Position numbers and translations under genes: made by a program. Under the pieces are notes generated by a model. The model ran no database searches and had not been told where the DNA came from. It worked only from the letters and a program-made list of their open reading frames with translations. A DNA stretch of 17,450 bases. Source: Monoraphidium neglectum (Eukaryota > Chlorophyta > Chlorophyceae > Sphaeropleales > Selenastraceae). Positions 1-11,713 of this stretch are shown here, in pieces. Each line of letters starts with the position of its first letter. The stretch's first letter is position 1. The stretch is from assembly GCF_000611645.1 (NCBI RefSeq), contig NW_014013276.1, positions 13,465 through 30,914 of the forward strand, written 5' to 3'.

Positions 1-196
1 GGGGGCTGCACTCAATAATGTTGAGGATGTCAGATGGATGACACCGACGCGACTGCCCACATTGTCAGCTGGACGCAACTTCCTGCAGGTGATCAACCCC
101 CGCAGAACTGAAAGCTGTGGAGAAACGCAGCCGTCCAGTCCTGCGAGCCTGCCGCGCAACAGCGACCCTCGCGGCGGCCCCCGCTTGAAACCCCAC

Positions 197-2351
197 CTCT
201 GACGAGATGGTGATTGAGCTGAGCCGCGAAAAATAGGACACGCTGCAGGGCGCGTTGACCGCCACCAGCGCCAGGGAGCCCTCCCCCGACACGGTCGGGT
301 ACCTGAACAGCCCCACCGGCCGCCCGTGGTTGAACACGTTCGGCGGCCGCTCCTCGCCGCCCGCGGCGCCGGTGCCGGCGCCGTCTCCGTCGTTGGGGAG
401 CGAGATGGACGTGAAGGGCATGGGGACGGCCTTCTCGCGCCGCAGGCCGGCGAGGCCGTTGTGGGAGAAGGGCAGGTGGCTGGGGTCCGCGAGGTTCTCC
501 AGGAGGACGTCCCACCTGTCAGAGCAGGGGCCGAGGAGGGGGCCCCGAAAGGGGGTGTCCGCATGCCTGCTTGTGAGGGCGGAGCAACTCTGCGCAGCAG
601 GGCTCAGAGGAGGGGGGCTGGCTTTTAGGCAAACAGGTGATTGCACGCCGTCCGGATGCAGACGGCGCGCACGAGCGGGCGCGAGACCCACCACGCACCC
701 CAGGAGGTGCCCGGCCTCACCCCACGCCCCGCGCAGCCGCGCCGTGCCATCGCCCCGCGAGACGCCACGCCTCGCTGCCAGTGCTCCACTTGGCCCGGCT
801 TGCCCCTGCCCGCGCACAAAACCTCCCTGAGCTCCTTTGGCCCATTTCTGACCCCACCCTACCCATATGGCAGCAGGCGCCGGTACCAGGTGATTTGGCC
901 GCCCCCGGCCACGTGATCAAGGATCGCCCGGGTCAGCGGCAGCGGCGCAGCGGCTGCAACACGATTGGGTGTATGATGGCAGGCCCGCATGACGACGAGG
1001 GGGTAGGCAGGGACGCCGCGCGCCATGTGATTGGCAACGCGGTGGCTGAACAAAGCAGGCATGGATGGGCGTCCATTATCGCAACAACGGCATCCGGCAT
1101 TCGCGGTTTTGATGCACATTGATGCACAGCCATTGCTCACCACCCGACACATCTACCCAACACCCACACCACAACCGCCACAAACGCCCCCCTCACCACC
1201 ACCACCACCACCACCACCACCCACACCACCCACACCATCACCACCAACCACCTCCTCTCAACCACCACCACCGCAGCCACAACCGCCCTTTCCACTCACC
1301 CGCGCGCTCCTCGTCGTCCGGGGTCGCCCACACAAACAGCAGGCCCGCCCCCTCCCGCGTCGGGTACGTACGCACCCGGCAGCGCGAGCACGCGCGCGCA
1401 TCGGTAGCCTGCGGGATGCGCACGCAGGCGCCGGAGCCTTCGAAGCGCCAGCCATGGTAGGCGCACTCAAGCTGGCCGGACGCGTCGACACGCCCCTCAG
1501 AGAGCGGCGCAAGCCTTTGATGCCAGCCGGGGTCGATTGCCGAATTGCGAATGTCAAAGAGGCAGGGTGATGTGAGGCAGGTGCGAATGCAGCTAGGGTG
1601 CGAGGTCTGCGAGGTCTGCATGTGCAGAACGCACGGCCGTAGTGTCTACGTGGCCACCATGCAAGTCTTGCCTGTGGCTGCCATGAACCATGCATACGCA
1701 AGCCAGTGACTTGGTGGTGAGGGGCCGTGCCGCCCACCTGTGGGGGCAGACGTCGTCGCAGGCCCTCCACGTTGCAGCAGGGGCGTCGTACCACAGCACG
1801 AGCTGCTTGCCGAGGAGCTCCAGCGAGTGCGGTCGCGTCTTGTCTGCGCGCGCGACAAGCGCAGAGGGCGGCGTGTGCTCGTGTGTTGATGTGCAAGCGT
1901 GGCTGGTTGGTGCATGCATTCGACAAACAGCCACATGCACGTACTTGATCCTCACTAGTGGTGTGTAAAATGTTTGGACCATAAACATCCCAAGGTAGTC
2001 ACGCCATGCACCACAACCGTCGCACGGCATGCGTCAACACAGCACACACGCAGGGCTGCGACGCGCACCGAATGTGTCCGGCACGGCCGCCGGCCACCAC
2101 TGCTGCTCAAAGCTGAACGGCTCCTCTGTTGTGGCTTCTTCGATGATCTGTGCTGTCAAGCCGCCCTTCTGGGTGTCATGGGCATCCTGGGCGTGTTGGG
2201 CGGGCAGCGATGCCTGCGACCCCACAGAGACGCAGACGACGGGCGCCCGGCTTCCACTCATGCGGCGGACTGCTCCGTTGCCCGCCAAGTGCTTTGGCAT
2301 CATACGAGGCTGCCGTGCGCTGGCACAGCTCGTTGCTGGTGCGAGCCTCAT
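197..2351 (-). CDS. PAO/ACD1-like Rieske [2Fe-2S] oxygenase, plastid-targeted, 3' end outside window
   Basis: Five exons read leftward: 2351-2069, 1843-1738, 1514-1300, 953-863 and 515-197. All introns are GT-AG with consistent phase and together give 338 residues. The N-terminus is Arg/Ser/Ala-rich, like a chloroplast transit peptide. FSFEQQWWPAAV near residue 80 matches the family start of the mature domain. The Rieske cluster is C127-P-H129 and C147-A-Y-H150 (C-x-H-x17-C-x2-H); CPHR is completed only by splicing exon 2 to exon 3. ENLADPSHLPFSH (residues 238-250) carries the mononuclear-iron histidines H245 and H250. CAYHGWRFEGSGACVRIPQA is typical of the pheophorbide a oxygenase/ACD1 branch rather than Tic55 or CAO. 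Family members are ferredoxin-dependent oxygenases of plastid membranes; PAO opens the chlorin ring in chlorophyll breakdown. The substrate here is not certain, because algae carry several paralogs. Exon 5 probably ends at a GTGGGG donor at 196. The C-terminal third, including the membrane anchor, is missing. The start is the first ATG downstream of a TATA-like element. Confidence 0.85.
1194..1275. repeat. (CAC)n-rich simple repeat in an oxygenase intron
   Basis: This is a CAC trinucleotide run with interruptions (CCCACA, CATCAC, CAACCA) inside the third intron of the minus-strand oxygenase gene, about 25 bases past its GTGAGT donor. It reads as GTG/GGT repeats on the transcribed strand. It is not coding: the oxygenase frame leaves at 1300 and resumes at 953. 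Confidence 0.8.
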
Positions 2352-2389
2352 CTTGGCGCGCGGCTTCGATGTGCACGGGTGTGCTCCTA

Positions 2390-2395
2390 GATATA
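2390..2395 (-). promoter_or_regulatory. TATA-like element of the oxygenase gene
   Basis: On the minus strand this reads TATATC within GTATATCTAGG, about 40 bases upstream of the ATG at 2351. Its spacing suits a TATA box with a very short 5' leader. This is a weak, position-based call; it agrees with using the ATG at 2351 as the start. Confidence 0.3.
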
Positions 2396-2614
2396 CGATC
2401 GCAGTCAATGTTGAATATGAGGATTGCTAATAACGCAAGACAACGTACCTCACACCAGTGGGTAAGGCAGGTGGAAAGGAAGCAGGGTGACTCAGCGAGG
2501 GTCTCGAGGGCGTTATCAACCGGGCGTTCGTTGGCCACCAGCCGCAATCGATACAACTGCGTGAAAAACCATGGCACATGTCTATGTGGCTGATAGAGAT
2601 GTGATATGATCTGC

Positions 2615-2681
2615 AGTTGTGCCGCATTCAAACACAACTCGCATCCGAGATGCAGGCGGGTAGAATGGGGTTGAATGCGGC
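2615..2681. repeat. Nested inverted repeats, possible pseudoknot-forming leader element
   Basis: GCCGCATTCAA at 2621-2631 is perfectly inverted as TTGAATGCGGC at 2671-2681. The first arm sits almost wholly in the loop of a second inverted repeat, AGTTGTG (2615-2621) with CACAACT (2633-2639). If transcribed, the seven-base stem could form while its loop pairs with the downstream arm, which is the arrangement of an H-type pseudoknot. It ends 90 bases before the C2CD3-like ATG. The complementarity is seen directly; folding and function are inferred. Confidence 0.4.
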
Positions 2682-2770
2682 TTATTCATGCTGAAAGTGG
2701 TGCTGAAGGGCTCTGGCAGCGACCAGCCTGTGCATCAACAACGCGCGCTTGCTGCTGAGAGTTCCGAACG

Positions 2771-2982
2771 ATGCAGACGGACACCAGCCAGCGACGCACC
2801 GCCCTGCAGCTGCGCCAAGAGCAGGGGCTATTGCATTCAGGCTCGCATGGACAGGCCAAGTCTGGTTCGCAATCCATTTATAAGGTGCAGCAGCAGCAGC
2901 AAAAAGCTACGCTCCGTGGACGTGCGCAGGCGCAGGTGCTGGTGCAGAGGGGCAGCGGCGGGCTGCCGCCGCTCCACCCGAC

Positions 2983-3015
<33 letters not shown>

Positions 3016-3780
3016 GCAACGCCCCGCTCACGTCAAAATCTCTCCAACCAGCCTGCCGCCCCTGGTGGACGGCGATGTCAAGGGCGAGCTCTCAGTGGCC
3101 CTGAAAAACCTCGAATGGCTCTCGCCCCGCGGCGCCCCCCGCGCCGTCCAGCTGCGCGTCAAGTGGTGGGGCGAGCCGGGCGCCGGCACCGTCGTGCCGC
3201 TCCACCCAGAACGCGGCGCGGGCGCCGCGTTCCCGGTCTGCTGCGGCCCAAAGTTCCTCATCCGCTACCTCCGCGACGCCGGCAGCCTCGTCCTCGCCCT
3301 CGAGGAGTGCCCCTCCGGCCGCCGCGTCGGCGCCGCATCGCTCCCGCTCGCCGCCGCGCACGCGTCGGCGCCGCTCGCGGCGACGCTGCCGGTCCTGGGC
3401 GGCCGCGAGCAGGTGCTGGGCCGAGCGGACGTGCAGCTGCAGGTGCGCTACAGCGGGGCGCTTTCATCGTTTGAGATGAACGAGCACCTGGCCAGCACGG
3501 AGCGCGGGCTGCCGCTGTACCCGCCGCCGGCGGGCGGGGCGCCGGCGGCAGCTGGGGCCGCAGCAGCGGCAGCTGGGGCCGCAGCGCGGCGGGGCTTGAG
3601 GGTGGCATCGACCGCGCCTGCGGGCGCTGCTGCCGGGCTGGGCCAGCAGCTTGAGGACAAGGAGAATGTTGAGGAGGGGGTGGCGGCAGCGGAGGGCGGC
3701 AGCGCCGCGCAGCTGCAGGAGGCGCTGGCGGACGAGCCTGTCGTAGCGGAAGTCTCCTTGCAGCCCAAGCTCGAGAGCAC

Positions 3781-3829
<49 letters not shown>

Positions 3830-5205
3830 GCAGGCGAATCCGACCATGACGGTGGCGATCCCATCGCCGCTATCATCGCCAAGGCGGAACGCCTCAAGGC
3901 TGCAATGGACGAGGCGGTGGCGCAGGGGCTCGGTGCTGCTCTGGGGCTGGATGTGCCGCCCCCGCAGGCAGCATTTGCTGTCTCGACCGCTGCTAACCCA
4001 GCAGCTCTGGCAACAGGGACTGCGCAGACGCCGCCGCGTCAGCAGCAGGAGCCGGCGTGGCGCCGCCTGGTGCAGATGGCAGGGGACTTGGGTACGCCCA
4101 CCAGCCCGGGACCCCGCCAGCCGCCGCGGGCGCCGCCGCCCGCCCTGTCCCCTGCTGCAGCGGCCGCTGCTGGAAGCGTGGCTGCGGGAACGCCGCTTCT
4201 GGGAGTGGCAGGCTGCGAGGAGGAGGGCTCCAGCAGCGGCGCCAGCAGCAGCTGTGGCAGCTACAGCAGCGGGCTCTCAGATCTCGATGAGATTGAGGAG
4301 ATCGAAGATCTGCTCCTCAGGGAGCTTTTCTTCCCGCCCAAAAAGGCGAAAAGGCGAGCAGCACTGGCCGGCGGGGCCGCCCCAGATGCTGAGGCGAGCG
4401 GCGCGCAGCAGGGGGATCATGGCCACGACGGAAAGGAGCGCGGGGCAGGAGAGAGCAATGCTCCTGCAGGCCAGCCTGCGAAGCAAGCAGGCGGGTCCAG
4501 CATGCAGCAGCAGCAACAGCGCAAGGCGGCGCCCCCAGGCCCACCCCTCGTCGTGACGCTGCTGGGAGCCAGCGGTGTGCTAGGCCCAGACGGTGCCCCA
4601 GCCTGCCGCCTCACGGCTCGCGTGCGCGCCGGCGCGGCGGCCGCTGAGGTGGATCTGCCGTGGCAGCGGGGCGGCGATGGGGACGCCGGTGCTGGTGGCG
4701 GCAGCGGCGGCAACAGGAGCAGCAGCGACCACGTCTGCGGTCTGGTGGAGGTCGAGTTGGAGGGCCCCGCCTCGCTGCTGCACGAGGCGAGGCTTGCCAC
4801 AGACAGGCCGATTGTCGCCATCGAGCTGTGGGGCGCGTCCACGCCCGCCCGGGCCGGGGCCGATGCGGGCGCTCGCTCCAGCGAGTGCAGGCGGCTGCTG
4901 GGCATCGCGCGGGTTCCCCTCGATGGAGCCACACAGCGCGGCGGCGACGGCGCCGGCAGCGGCGGCGCAGGTAGTGCAGAGGCGGCGGCTGCGGCGGCGG
5001 GCAGGAGCCCGCTGCAGCTGGACAGCCCGCGGCTGCTGGCGTCCGGCAGTTTTGCGGTGTGGGACCTGCTGGGCGGCCGGCAGAACGGCAGCCTGCAGCT
5101 GGCGGCCACCCTGCTGCCGCCTGCGGCGCCACCCATGCAGCCTTCGCAGCAGCCAGACTCACACGCTTCGTTGGATTTCAATGCTGGGGAGCAACAGCAG
5201 CAGCC

Positions 5206-5249
<44 letters not shown>

Positions 5250-8200
5250 GGCAGGGGCAGGGGCAGGGGCAGGGACAGGGGCAGGGACAGGGGCAGCCCG
5301 ATGTGATGCAGGACCTGGGTGTGGATGCAGCGCCGGAGCAGGAAGAGCAGGCAGCGCAACCCAACTGCCGCCCCGCGCCGCTCATCGGCGTGCTGCATCA
5401 CTTTGACGTGTCCATCCACAGCGCCAGCGGCCTGCCGGGGCCGCGGGAGCTGCGCGCCGCGGGGCAGGCCGCGCCCGAGTTCCGTTTCGCGGGCTACTGC
5501 TTCCCAGGTGATGGCATGGTGTGCAAAGCGGAGCGAATGCAAGTTTGCTGCTTGCTCACCCATTTCACTTGTGTTGTCCCCAGTCCGTGTGCCTCACCCT
5601 TGTCTGCATTGCATATCACACCTCTCGGAGATCCTGTTAGTGATTAATGCGTGTGACATGGGGCTCATACCGACACTCTTACACCCGTTGACTGCGCCTG
5701 TGATTGCGGCTGATCACTCCCCAGGCGACCCAGAGGCCCTCTACACCGGGCTCGTCCCGTGCGCCAGCGGCGACGATGGCGGCGCCTCCACGACCGTGTT
5801 TGGCGCCAGCGCACGCCACACCATCCTTCTGCCGCCCTGCGCCAGTGTGGCGGAGCACCTGTGCGGGGATGGAGGTGGAGGTGCAGGCACAATTGAAAGC
5901 GCAGGCGTTGCGCTGCTGGTGTTCCAGGTATGATGGTGCAATGAACCTCAGCTTCACACCCTTTGCCCGAGGCGACACGGCCAGCGCAATTGCCCGTCTG
6001 CCAATCCACCTCAGCTGTCATCCCAGTTTTCAAATATGCCTGCAGCCCCGGTCCAACCCTGGCTTCCAGGTGTTTGACAAATGGGAGGACGACAGTGACG
6101 CCATGGTAGCTTCCTGCCAGCTGCCCCTGGCCGACCTCGCCGCGCTCGCCGCCGTGGACAGCCCCGTTGCGCCAGACTGCAGTGCGGCGCGCCAGGCCTT
6201 TCTGCTGCCGTTGCAGCTAGACCCGTCCTCTGGCGAGGCGCGCGCCGCGGCCGCCGCGTCATCGCTGGCTGCGGCGGGGCCGGGGCTGGCGCCGCTGCTG
6301 CAGGTGCACGTCTGCTACAGCGCGGAGAGCTGCTTTTCTGTTGACTCGGGTGATGCTGGCGAAGGAGGCGGTGACCAGGATGGTGCAGATGGTGCGCATC
6401 TAGAGCAAGGCGCGCCGGGCAACGCCGACACCCAGGGCAGCAGCGGAAGCGCGCCGGCCGGCGTCCCACAGTGCCCCGCCGGCAGCCCGGGGGTCGATGG
6501 GTCCAAAGCTCTCGACGGCGACCCCAGCGGCGGAGGCGCCACGGGCGCGGCGGCGGCGGACCTAGCCAGCTGTGGCGGCGGCCAAAGCGCCGCCCGCGCC
6601 GCCGGGGATCTGCCGGCGGTGGGACCGGGTGGTGCGACCGCGGCGGAGCCAGGGGCTGAGCTCGTCATCGAGATCATCAGGGCATGTGGACTGCAGGTGT
6701 GCACGCATGTGCCGCCCCTGGTCACGGCCTGCTTTGCCCCCCAGAGCTGCCAGGCCGCTTTCCAACCACTGCAGCCCACTCTCGTCTCATGTTGACCCTG
6801 CTTATGTCTCTACCCCTTCCCACCTCTTGATTACATTCTGGCTGCTTGGAATGTCATGGTGTGTTACTTGACAGGCCGCGGTCAAGGAGGCGCAAGCTTG
6901 GCTTGGCGGCGACGGCGGCCTCCTCGGCCGCGCCCACCAATCTGGGCCGCACCCGTTTGCTACGATCGATCTGGGGCTGTCGGGCAGTGAGAAGCTGCTG
7001 CTGAAGACCCCCGTCAAGGTCCGTTTGCGCTGACTTGCCTGCTGGTTTGCCAGCTAGTCGCCACTAGGACTATTTTATCATGCCATTTCCTGCTGTGTCC
7101 AATTTCATCTCTTTCTCCAAGCTGTTTATTCAAGTCCCAACCACGTCGCGACGGCTGCGACCGATGGCCCGCGCGCCTTGCGCAGGCCCATACGTTCTGC
7201 CCCCAGTTTGGCTTCCGCCACCTCGTGCCCCTCACCCTTGACGCCGAGACCCTGACTGCGCTCGCGTCGCGCGAGGCGCGGGTGGAGGTGTGGCACCAAG
7301 CGCCCCGCTCCCAGGCGGTCGCCGCCGCGCTCGCCGGCGGCAGGCCGGCGCCCGTCGGCGCCCCTGACGGCGCGGACGCGGCGGCCGGCAGCGGCGCGGG
7401 GGCAGTGGCGGCGCGGCAGAGCGTGCTCCTTGGCGGCGCGTCGATCGCGCTGGCGCCGCTGCTGATGAGGCCGCAGGTGGGTGCAGCGCTGGGTGTGTCA
7501 GTCGGCATTGGGTCCAGCGAATGCTTACGGTCTTGCACAGACCAGCCTATTATTGGAAACCAAGTGGTCATGTTGGTCACCATGGCACCTGAACCACCAC
7601 CCCAGTCCATGCAAGGGCCCTCACTTCGCTGTGCTCCCATTGACACCACCCACTTCGACCGCAGGGGATCAGCGGCAGCTGGCTGCTGCTCAGGTCGCGC
7701 CGCGGCGACCCAGTGGGCGCAGTCCAGGTGTCCCTCTGCTTTGCGCGCATCGGTGGCCGCCCCCACGACACCAGCATCACAGCCAAATGCCCTCTTGAGA
7801 GGTGACCAGGGTTCGTGCCATTCTGCTTCGAGCACCAGCGCACGGGCGCTAGCATCTGCGGGCGGTGTGCCCAACGTTGCTGCCGCCGCTGACATGTGTA
7901 CTAATCTGAGCCCCGCAGGTTCACAGCGCGCCGCCGTGCCCTGTCATACATTCTCCACAAGCAACCCATCCCGCCTGACGCAGTCTGCCCCTGCATCTCC
8001 ACTTTTCACAGCTTCCCTGAGTGGCTGGCGCCCCTGCCGCCACCCCTCAAGCCGCTCGCCCTTGCGGCGCTTGGCAGCGCGTCGCCGCTGGATCCTCTCC
8101 TCAAAGGCCAAATGGCGCGGTGCTCCATCTACATCGACACGGTGTCTTTGCCGGCGGCCGACGCCGCCGCGCCCATCCGCCCGGCTGCCAGTCAGTACGC

Positions 8201-11200
8201 CGCCTCTTACCGCCTCCCTGGCTCTCCCCGCGAGCGCGCAACCCCGCCGGCCCCCGCCGCCGCGGCCGCCGCCCGCGCGGCCGGCGCGGCCCGCGTATGG
8301 GCGGTGGCGCTGAAGCACTGCGGCGTCGCCTGGGTGCCGGCCGGCGCGGCGCTGGCCCGGGCGCTGCTGCTGCACCCGCTGGCGTTGATCGTGAGCCGGC
8401 AGGAAGTGGTCGCCGGCGCAGGGCGCGGCGGGGAGGCGCGGGTGGTGGATGTGCCTGTGGGTTCGGCGGAGGTCGACCTGTCGCCGCTGCTGATGGCGCG
8501 GCCCGGGGGCGAGGAGCCCGCGACCAGGTGGGTTGATATGAGGGACCTCATTGACCATCTGCAAATCTTCTGCCTCGTGCGACAAGCAATGTTTGCTAGT
8601 TTCCTGATTTGCGAGCAGCTGCCGCCATGGTATCATCGAGCGCTGGCCCCCGCCGGTTGCCGGCGCAAAGCGGCGCACCCTGTTGTTGTTCGGCTCCCAT
8701 GTCCTACACCCTCGCACGCGCCGCCCGCCGACGCCGCAGGTGGTTGAGCGGCACGTTTGCTCTGGTCCACCCGATGGCCAAGGACCTGGGGAACTGCCAC
8801 ATCAGCGTCAAAGTGCTGCTCGAGCTCCTGCCCCCTCAGTCGCCGCCGCCCGCCCTTGGACCCGGCTCCGAGGCGCTCTGGGAGCTCTCCGCGGGCCCTC
8901 ATGCGCTATTATCATCGCCGCCGCGGCCGACACCGGTGGGGTCGCCCGCAGCGCTCAATGGGGGACGCCCGCCATCGCCGACAGGCCTCGCGACATCGCC
9001 ACAGGAACCCTCGCAGCAGTCGCTGTTGCTGGGCCCCGCGCCGTCACCTGCGGCCGCCCTGCCGCACCTTGGGGACCATGCAGCGGCGCCGCTGTCGGAC
9101 GCCGAGTTTTTCCGCGAGGCGTCTGCTCTCGCCTCGTACGGGCAGCCTGAGGCCCCTGAACTGGGGCTCTACGAGCCCTTGCCCGGCCCGCGCAGCAGCG
9201 GCGGCAGCGAGCGCGGCTCGCCCGACCGGAAGCCAGACGGCCGCCAGCTGTCGCCAGAGGCGTCCCAGCCGTACCCGCAGCAGCTGAGGCGGCAGCTGCT
9301 GCCGTCGTCGCCCGCCACACGCAGCGACTATAGCAGGGAGGGCGGCAGCGGCGAGAGCCCGCCCCCGTTCTCGACAGAGCGCTCTTTGCCGGCCTTTCCG
9401 GCCCAACATTTGGAGGGCGAGGATTGGGGGTCCGAGGCGCCACGGCATGGCAAGCGGCTACGGGCCGCGGTGGAGCACGCGGCGCCGCCACCGCAGAAGC
9501 AGCAGCTCGGCGGCGGAGCCGCACCTTTGCCGTCCGTGTCGCCGGCTGCGCCCGTATCCTCGCCCTCCGGCCCCTCGTCGCCGCCGCGGCAGTCGGGCGC
9601 TGTGACGAGCGCAATGCAGGCGCAGCAGCAGGCAGCGGGGACGGAGGCGGGACGGTTTGGGATGATGGACGTGCGGCTGTGCATTGAGAGGGCCCTCCAT
9701 CTCGACATCTCACAGCTGCCTGAAGGTGCGGGGCGGGCTTCGGGGCCACCGGCTGGTGGTGACACTGCACGCAGTACACAGGGGCTGAGGCGGCGCTGCA
9801 TGCGGCCAAGGCCAGAGTTGAGCGCGTGCGATTGGGATGACTGTTGACTATTGAATTCTTCTGCCACGGCATCCTCTGATGTTTGTTCAAACACCCAGGG
9901 TTGCGGGCCGGCGTCTATATCCGCTACCAGTGGCCAGGCAGCAGCGCGGCGGAGTGTTCGCACCTGGTGCTGGCCAACCAGGGCCCGCTTGGGGGCGCGT
10001 GGTCCGCCCGGTGGCTCCACTCGCGCCTGCTGCCGCTCGCCGCGGAGTGGTGCACCAGGCGCGCCGCGGAGCCTGGCGCGGCCGGCGCTGGCCGCGACGC
10101 CCCTCTGCTGCTCCTTCAGGTCAGTTTGCATCGGGAATGTCCTCCATGTCTGGGGTTTTCACACAAGGGTTTTTCACACCAGGAACGGTCTTCAACATCT
10201 TGCCTTCACGACCGCCGATCCGGCAAACACCATTCAGTGACGGCTCCCCTTACCTGGCTCCATACCCTGCCACCCGCCCATGTCCCTGCAGCTGTGGCTG
10301 CGCGCCCTGCCGCCTGCCGCAGAACTGCCGGCGCTCAGCTCCGCCGCGCCCGCGGAGCCGCGCCACGACGACGCCCTGCTGGGCTGCGCCGCTGTGGACC
10401 TGTCGGCGCTGGCGGTTATGGGCGGTTTGGATGGCTGGTACAACCTCGTGGATCACGACCGGCAGCCCAGAGGTCAGATCAAGGTCGAGGTGCGAGCTGG
10501 TGCTGGTTTCGTGACCGGGCGCCAAGCATGTGCCTGGACTTGAGCCATTGCAGCCTATGGGATGCAGCGTACGTCCAGGAGTAGCTGTTAACAGCTTGCA
10601 GTAATGGGCAGCAAGGCGTACATATTTCTCTGAGCTGTGCTGAGGCAGTTGATGCTCACCGCCCCCCTCCACGCGGTTGCCGCAGGTGACGCCCATGCCA
10701 GGAGCCAGCGGACGCTCCGCCCCCTCCTCTCCGCAGCGGCCGCTCGCGCAGACATCTGGTCTGATAGGCGCAGCAGCGTCGCCAGGCGCGCCGCCAGCCG
10801 AGCCGTCTGCGCCGCCGCGGCCCCGGTCGCCCAAGGCGGTGGCCGCGGCTGCGGGTTGGTGGGCTGCGGCCGCGGCGGGGTTGCGGGACTCACGGGAAGC
10901 CGAGCGGGCGGGGTCCTCTTCAGAAGCACTCATGGCAGCCCTGAGGAGCAACCTGCAGGTCTGCATCTGGGGCCTGTTTGGGGTAGCTTGCGGGCATCTT
11001 TATGTCATGCAGTCAGGGCAGCATGGATTTCGCATGCCAATGGGCGCGTAAGAATTCAAAAGGAGTCATCTCAGGTCCTGCCAAGGCTCTGAAGCATCTG
11101 GTGCAATGTTGCCATCCCAAACCCCTCCGACCCCCAGGAGCTGGACGTGCTGTCTGCGCGGCTGATTGAGCGCCTCTCCAGCTCCCTGGCCCCATCCCTG

Positions 11201-11527
11201 GCCCCCACCCCACATGCCACCCCCATCAAAGGTGTGTATGGGGCTGTGCCTGCAAGATCAGCTAAAAGCTGCAAAGCGGCTTGCACTGCCAGGTGTGAGC
11301 CGTACATATACGTACGGTATTGCCCGCGGTGATGAGATGCTTGACAGCCCGGTGCCCATTCCACTTGGTCCAACCAATCAGGAGCCCCCAGCACACATGT
11401 GGAGGCACCATCGCCGGCGCTTGCGGGTGAGGCCGGTGCGCCTGAGCCTGGAGCTGGCCAGGACACAGCGTCCCACAGCCCCCTTTCTGCAAGCATCAGC
11501 CGCGGCGAGCTTTCAAGAAGTGGCGCT

Positions 11528-11571
<44 letters not shown>

Positions 11572-11649
11572 ACAGGAGGAAGAGCAGCAGCAGCAACAGC
11601 AGCTGCAGGGGGACGAGCACCAGCAGCAGCAGCAACAGCAGCAGCAGGA

Positions 11650-11713
<64 letters not shown>

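Larger units (their letters stand above)
2352..2770. other. Divergent intergenic region between oxygenase and C2CD3-like genes
   Basis: This 419-base gap separates two head-to-head genes, so it must hold both promoters and both 5' leaders. It contains AT-richer patches near 2405-2445 and 2585-2610, unlike the GC-rich flanks. It also holds an upstream ATG at 2688 that opens an overlapping 138-codon frame out of phase with the C2CD3-like protein. An in-frame TGA at 2756-2758 shows that the main frame cannot begin earlier than 2771 without an upstream exon. No further gene is supported here. Confidence 0.6.

Noticed and set aside
65..196. Continuation of oxygenase exon 5 to the stop near 65
   Set aside because: After the GAG|GTGGGG donor the peptide loses all family resemblance and would end well before the usual C-terminus, so an intron is more likely.
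1194..1275. Regular CAC array considered as a CRISPR or His-rich coding region
   Set aside because: The units are three bases long without spacers, and the region falls between two well-supported exons of the oxygenase.
2876..2885. TTTATAAGG resembling a TATA box
   Set aside because: It lies inside the coding frame of the C2CD3-like gene, and the next in-frame Met is far downstream inside the N-terminal domain, so it does not give a sensible start.
4417..5385. Long minus-strand frame rich in Cys and Ser
   Set aside because: It is the antisense shadow of the C2CD3-like exon 1; its poly-Cys run is only the complement of the CAG repeat.
10490..10543. Read-through of exon 10 to a stop giving a shorter C2CD3-like protein
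   Set aside because: Splicing at GAG|GTGCGA to exon 11 restores IKVEVTP and keeps the phase through to 13357.
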